A DNA stretch of 11,706 bases from positions 1 through 11,706 of the forward strand of contig CAIZHT010000144.1 of the NCBI GenBank assembly GCA_903932885.1. The letters are read 5' to 3'. The notes under the pieces are model-generated. The model did not search any database. It was not told the DNA's origin and saw only the letters and a list, made by a program, of their open reading frames with translations. Source of the stretch: an uncultured Actinomycetes bacterium. Its GTDB lineage: Bacteria > Actinomycetota > Actinomycetes > Nanopelagicales > Nanopelagicaceae. The translations under genes and the position numbers were made by a program. The first letter of the stretch is position 1. Each line of letters begins with the position of its first letter. Below, in pieces: positions 9,417 through 11,706 of this stretch.

Positions 9417-10195
9417 TTCTTATCCCAAAATTTCACGAGAACGTCAGTGAGTAATTCTGGAGTATCTTCATTAGGACAATGTCCGGCCCCTGGGATTACA
9501 TCTAATTGTGCATCTAAATCTTTAGCCATTTGGTCTTGTAGAGCTAGTGGCCAAGCATCATCATTTTCACCGTAGAGAACATGAGATGGAATTCCTGTTG
9601 CATGTACTTCTTTCACAATCGATGGCTCATCAATGAGGTGATTGCGATGAGTTGCAACAGAGCGAGGATCACTCATGATCCAACGTCTCTTCTTCATCTC
9701 ATACGTTGGTTTTCCTCGATCATTTGCATCCATGTAGTCATCCCAGAGTTTTTCCATGGGTATAGACATCAACGCTTCATGGCTCAGCATTTCTTCTCTA
9801 AAACCAATCGCTGCAGGACCGGTACACATTAGCGTGAGTGACTTCCAATAATCTGGTGCCATTATCGCTGCACGCTGTGCGACTAAGCCACCAAATGAAT
9901 GACCGAGTAAATGAGGATTTGTCATCCCGAGTAATTGCGCCATATCGATTGCATCGCGTGCAAGTGATTTAATCGTGTATGCATCTTCACGTTTGCTATG
10001 TGGAGACTCATGTTGTCCGCGATTATCTAGAGTCAATACGCGATAACCATGTTCTGCGATCATTGGACCACAATCTGTAAAATCCTCTTTGCTTCCTGTA
10101 AAGCCATGAACTAATACGACATCACCGCGATGAACCTTTGGTTCAAATACAACGGTTGCAATTGGTTCGCCTTGGACATCAATAAGTTTGATCAT
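9413..10195 (-). CDS. Alpha/beta-fold hydrolase
   Basis: A 260-residue serine hydrolase of the alpha/beta fold; the substrate is not recognisable. The first strands lead to VLVHGFTGS (27-35), the oxyanion-hole region. DNRGQHES (57-64) matches the DxRGxGxS segment of the family. The nucleophile elbow is GHSFGG with Ser100. A helical cap spans about 125-195, the acid is Asp212 or Asp213 in GENDDAWP, and the catalytic His239 is in GAGHCPNED. There is no signal peptide. The ATG at 10195 has AAGG seven bases upstream on the minus strand. It is transcribed toward ppx, and the two stop codons overlap by four bases with no terminator-like hairpin between them. It may be an esterase, lipase or C–C bond hydrolase. 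Confidence 0.92.
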   Translation of the reverse strand: MIKLIDVQGEPIATVVFEPKVHRGDVVLVHGFTGSKEDFTDCGPMIAEHGYRVLTLDNRGQHESPHSKREDAYTIKSLARDAIDMAQLLGMTNPHLLGHSFGGLVAQRAAIMAPDYWKSLTLMCTGPAAIGFREEMLSHEALMSIPMEKLWDDYMDANDRGKPTYEMKKRRWIMSDPRSVATHRNHLIDEPSIVKEVHATGIPSHVLYGENDDAWPLALQDQMAKDLDAQLDVIPGAGHCPNEDTPELLTDVLVKFWDKN

Positions 10196-10265
10196 GAGGT
10201 GACCTTATTAGTAATCGCCATTTTCTCTACAATTTGAGTTGGTAAATAGAGCATTTAGCCCCTAG

Positions 10266-10271
10266 TAGACT
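10266..10271 (+). promoter_or_regulatory. Possible -10 box for the tRNA gene (TAGACT)
   Basis: TAGACT ends 14 nt before the tRNA 5' end, so a start site about seven bases later would leave a short 5' leader, as is usual for tRNA genes. It is identical to the hexamer upstream of eno. No clear -35 lies at 16-18 nt; TTGGTA at 10239-10244 is too far away at 21 nt. Confidence 0.45.
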
Positions 10272-10285
10272 CTGCTTTTCACGTG

Positions 10286-10358
10286 GCCCCGATAGCCCAA
10301 TGGCAGAGGCAGAGGACTTAAAATCCTCCCAGTGTGGGTTCGACCCCCACTCGGGGCA
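10286..10358 (+). tRNA. tRNA with anticodon UAA (nominally Leu), type I short variable loop
   Basis: A complete 73-nt cloverleaf can be drawn. The acceptor stem is GCCCCGA (10286-10292) with TCGGGGC (10351-10357), discriminator A10358. The D arm has GCC (10295-10297) with GGC (10308-10310) and GG in the loop. The anticodon stem is GAGGA (10312-10316) with TCCTC (10324-10328), around the seven-base loop CTTAAAA; the anticodon UAA is at 10319-10321. The T stem is GTGGG (10334-10338) with CCCAC (10346-10350), around the loop TTCGACC. The 3' CCA is not encoded (the bases after A10358 are CAAC). The variable loop is only five bases (10329-10333). Bacterial tRNA-Leu normally has a long variable arm, so the amino acid is less certain than the tRNA itself. 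Confidence 0.92.
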
Positions 10359-10392
10359 CAACTTCATAACTCCACTCTGTGCGCTGAATTCT

Positions 10393-10423
10393 TTGCGAAT
10401 ATCTGTTGCCGTCGGCATAAATT
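10393..10423 (+). promoter_or_regulatory. Possible promoter for the secreted-protein gene
   Basis: TTGCGA (10393-10398) is followed after 17 nt by CATAAA (10416-10421), or after 19 nt by TAAATT (10418-10423). A start site would fall near 10428-10432, inside the CCGAG/CTCGG palindrome and only about ten bases from the ATG at 10441. Pattern match only. Confidence 0.35.
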
Positions 10424-10426
10424 ACC

Positions 10427-10439
10427 CCGAGAATCTCGG
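10427..10439. repeat. 13-bp palindrome CCGAGAATCTCGG before the start codon
   Basis: CCGAGA and TCTCGG form a perfect inverted repeat around one central base, ending one base before the ATG at 10441. It occupies the place where a Shine-Dalgarno sequence would be expected and overlaps the predicted transcription start. It could be an operator or a 5' hairpin. There is no T-run, so it is not a terminator for the tRNA. Confidence 0.45.
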
Positions 10440-10440
10440 T

Positions 10441-11604
10441 ATGAAAGCTATGGGAAAAAGAGAACTTCTTAGCCGTCTAATGCTTGTCGCCGCTTTAGCT
10501 ATTTCTCCATTAGCGCCGGCCAGTGCCGCCGATCCCTTTCCAATGCCCCCAGAACCAAAGTGGTGGAAACAGACTGGTCTAACCGATATCCGCTACGGCC
10601 AATGGCTGCCTTGTCGCGATGAATGGCAAATCACAAACGATTGCATATCAGCGATCCATCTTTATAAATCAGATGGAACAGATGCAGGGGCCCTTACTTA
10701 TCAGGTTCCGAAGGATTTCAAACCTAGTGAGGCTGTGCAATATTGGTTGATCTCAAATACTCCTCAAGGCGAACCTGTTGAGAACTCTGCTTATGTGAAA
10801 GATTTACAACATTCAATTACTAATTGGAAATTGCCGGCAGGAATAGCCAATAGCGATGGCACAGATTTAATAAACTCATATGTACACCTTATGAGTGCCA
10901 GTTTGCAGATCAACACGACTGGATACAATCAAGATATAAGCTCGCTTCCTGAAGGCTACTATTTTGAATTTAAATTAAAGAGCAGTGGATTTGCAAAAAA
11001 AATCAAGTGGGTACTTTCTAATGTGCGCGATCCAGAGGTGAGCGTCGCTGGGGACATAATCACCGTAAAGGGACTTCCTGAAAATAGCCCGTCTGCAAAC
11101 CTTGGCGATCAGGTCTGCGAGCAGAATTTACTGAAAGCAAAAACCACGAAAAGAAATATCGCAGTAAATATGATTTATTACGATGCAGGTAATAAAACCG
11201 GTGAAACCCGCCCCGATGATGTGATTCTGGGAACCAATGGTTGGTGGTGCCTAAGCGATTTCCGCTTTGATCGCGAAAGTCAGCAAATCATTGTGAAGGT
11301 AGGCAATGTTCACTTTGATGAATTCGGTAACGAAATTCAAGGTTGGATGGAGTTGAAAGTTAAAGGCAACCGCGCCTTCGTTGGGAAATCTGGGCCTTTA
11401 ACGATTGTCAGTAAGTGGTTGAGAAGATCTGGCGCCGGCATATCTGGATGCTCGAGTGAGTACATAACTGCCTCGCCAATTTCGCGCAGGTTATGTGGCG
11501 GGATATTTGTAGCCATACCCACTGCAATACCTGCAGAACCATTGACGAGAAGGTTTGGGAAACGTGATGGGAGTACATCTGGCTCTTGTGAGCGACCGTC
11601 GTAG
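10441..11604 (+). CDS. Secreted protein of unknown family, C-terminus disrupted at about 11379
   Basis: I do not recognise this family. The start ATG at 10441 (or in-frame 10450) gives a clear signal peptide: KR at 6-7, a hydrophobic core at about 12-22, and cleavage likely after ASA at 27-29 (APASA/AD). The mature part looks like a soluble extracytoplasmic beta-rich protein with [13 protein letters not shown] and NGWWC. It has four cysteines, at 58, 68, 226 and 270, which could form two disulfides. The open frame runs 387 residues, but from about base 11379 (residue ~313) the DNA is the antisense of gyrA, so the last ~75 residues are probably not native. An in-frame ATG at 10300 lies within the tRNA and is not a credible start. 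There is no Shine-Dalgarno; the palindrome at 10427-10439 lies immediately upstream. Confidence 0.6.
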   Translation: MKAMGKRELLSRLMLVAALAISPLAPASAADPFPMPPEPKWWKQTGLTDIRYGQWLPCRDEWQITNDCISAIHLYKSDGTDAGALTYQVPKDFKPSEAVQYWLISNTPQGEPVENSAYVKDLQHSITNWKLPAGIANSDGTDLINSYVHLMSASLQINTTGYNQDISSLPEGYYFEFKLKSSGFAKKIKWVLSNVRDPEVSVAGDIITVKGLPENSPSANLGDQVCEQNLLKAKTTKRNIAVNMIYYDAGNKTGETRPDDVILGTNGWWCLSDFRFDRESQQIIVKVGNVHFDEFGNEIQGWMELKVKGNRAFVGKSGPLTIVSKWLRRSGAGISGCSSEYITASPISRRLCGGIFVAIPTAIPAEPLTRRFGKRDGSTSGSCERPS

Positions 11605-11706
11605 TTGGGAGAGAAGTTAACGGTATCTTCATCGATATCGCGCATCATCTCCATAGCAAGAGGCGCTAAACGAGCTTCTGTATAACGCATCGCTGCAGCT
11701 GGATCA
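11337..11706 (-). CDS. gyrA: DNA gyrase subunit A, internal fragment (open at right edge, broken at about 11379)
   Basis: Read from the right edge, the minus strand encodes [20 protein letters not shown], including the active-site Tyr of the AMRYTE motif (Tyr122 in E. coli). [38 protein letters not shown] and finally VKGPDFPT follow. This is a continuous, strongly conserved part of the GyrA breakage-reunion domain, about residues 116-230 in E. coli numbering. After the Thr at 11379-11381 homology stops: GyrA should continue with a small-residue stretch and the rest of the domain, but instead there are 13 unrelated residues and a stop at 11337. These last bases are the antisense of the secreted-protein gene. 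As it stands the product would lack most of the protein and be inactive. This is either a contig-end chimera or a truncated gyrA copy. ParC is less likely in an actinobacterium. Confidence 0.85.
   Translation of the reverse strand, partial: DPAAAMRYTEARLAPLAMEMMRDIDEDTVNFSPNYDGRSQEPDVLPSRFPNLLVNGSAGIAVGMATNIPPHNLREIGEAVMYSLEHPDMPAPDLLNHLLTIVKGPDFPTKARLPLTFNSIQP

Noticed and set aside
10300..10440. Start of the secreted protein inside the tRNA
   Set aside because: It would encode the tRNA arms and bury the signal peptide, which begins properly at 10441 or 10450.
10286..10440. tRNA 3' end as an attachment site of an integrated element
   Set aside because: I saw no second copy of the tRNA 3' end in the window and no integrase or phage-like gene.
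11408..11632. Second minus-strand open frame overlapping gyrA
   Set aside because: It is in another frame of the well-matched GyrA reading frame, a shadow.

Overview
This is a bacterial chromosome segment that looks actinobacterial. By eye its base composition is well below 50% G+C, and A/T-rich codons (TTA, GAA, AAA, ATT) are frequent. The gene order mfd – lipoprotein – mazG – eno – ftsB-like – DUF501 – ppx/gppA is, from memory, the order found across Actinobacteria; in Mycobacterium tuberculosis it is the Rv1020–Rv1026 stretch. An actinobacterial neighbourhood with low G+C, tight spacing and overlapping genes suggests a small-genome aquatic lineage such as the freshwater acI/Nanopelagicales group. 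That placement is inference.

Layout. Positions 1-1360 (minus) hold the N-terminal half of phosphoenolpyruvate carboxylase, cut by the left edge. A divergent intergenic region (1361-1482) holds a -10-like box and a strong hairpin. On the plus strand follow mfd (1483-4983), a SurA-N-like lipoprotein (4980-5585) and mazG (5597-6250). A short gap with its own -10-like box leads into eno (6337-7614), ftsB/divIC (7622-8035), DUF501 (8032-8520) and ppx/gppA (8511-9416). A convergent alpha/beta hydrolase (9413-10195, minus) overlaps the end of ppx. Then come a tRNA with anticodon UAA (10286-10358) and an unrecognised secreted protein (from 10441). The right edge carries a minus-strand piece of gyrA.

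The central genes form a compact housekeeping cluster. It covers transcription-coupled repair (Mfd), nucleotide-pool cleaning (MazG), glycolysis (enolase), division-septum assembly (FtsB-like) and phosphate/alarmone metabolism (Ppx/GppA). PEP carboxylase on the other side uses enolase's product, PEP, but the two genes are not in one operon. Several junctions overlap by 4-10 nt, which suggests translational coupling.

Two points stand out. First, the tRNA has a UAA (Leu) anticodon but a short five-base variable loop, unlike normal bacterial tRNA-Leu, which carries a long variable arm. Second, at about 11379 the sequence switches abruptly from the secreted-protein gene to the antisense of an internal gyrA segment. 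The gyrA reading frame loses homology immediately after its GPDFPT motif. This is either a real rearrangement or a chimeric contig end. I saw no CRISPR array, insertion sequence, phage gene or defence system.
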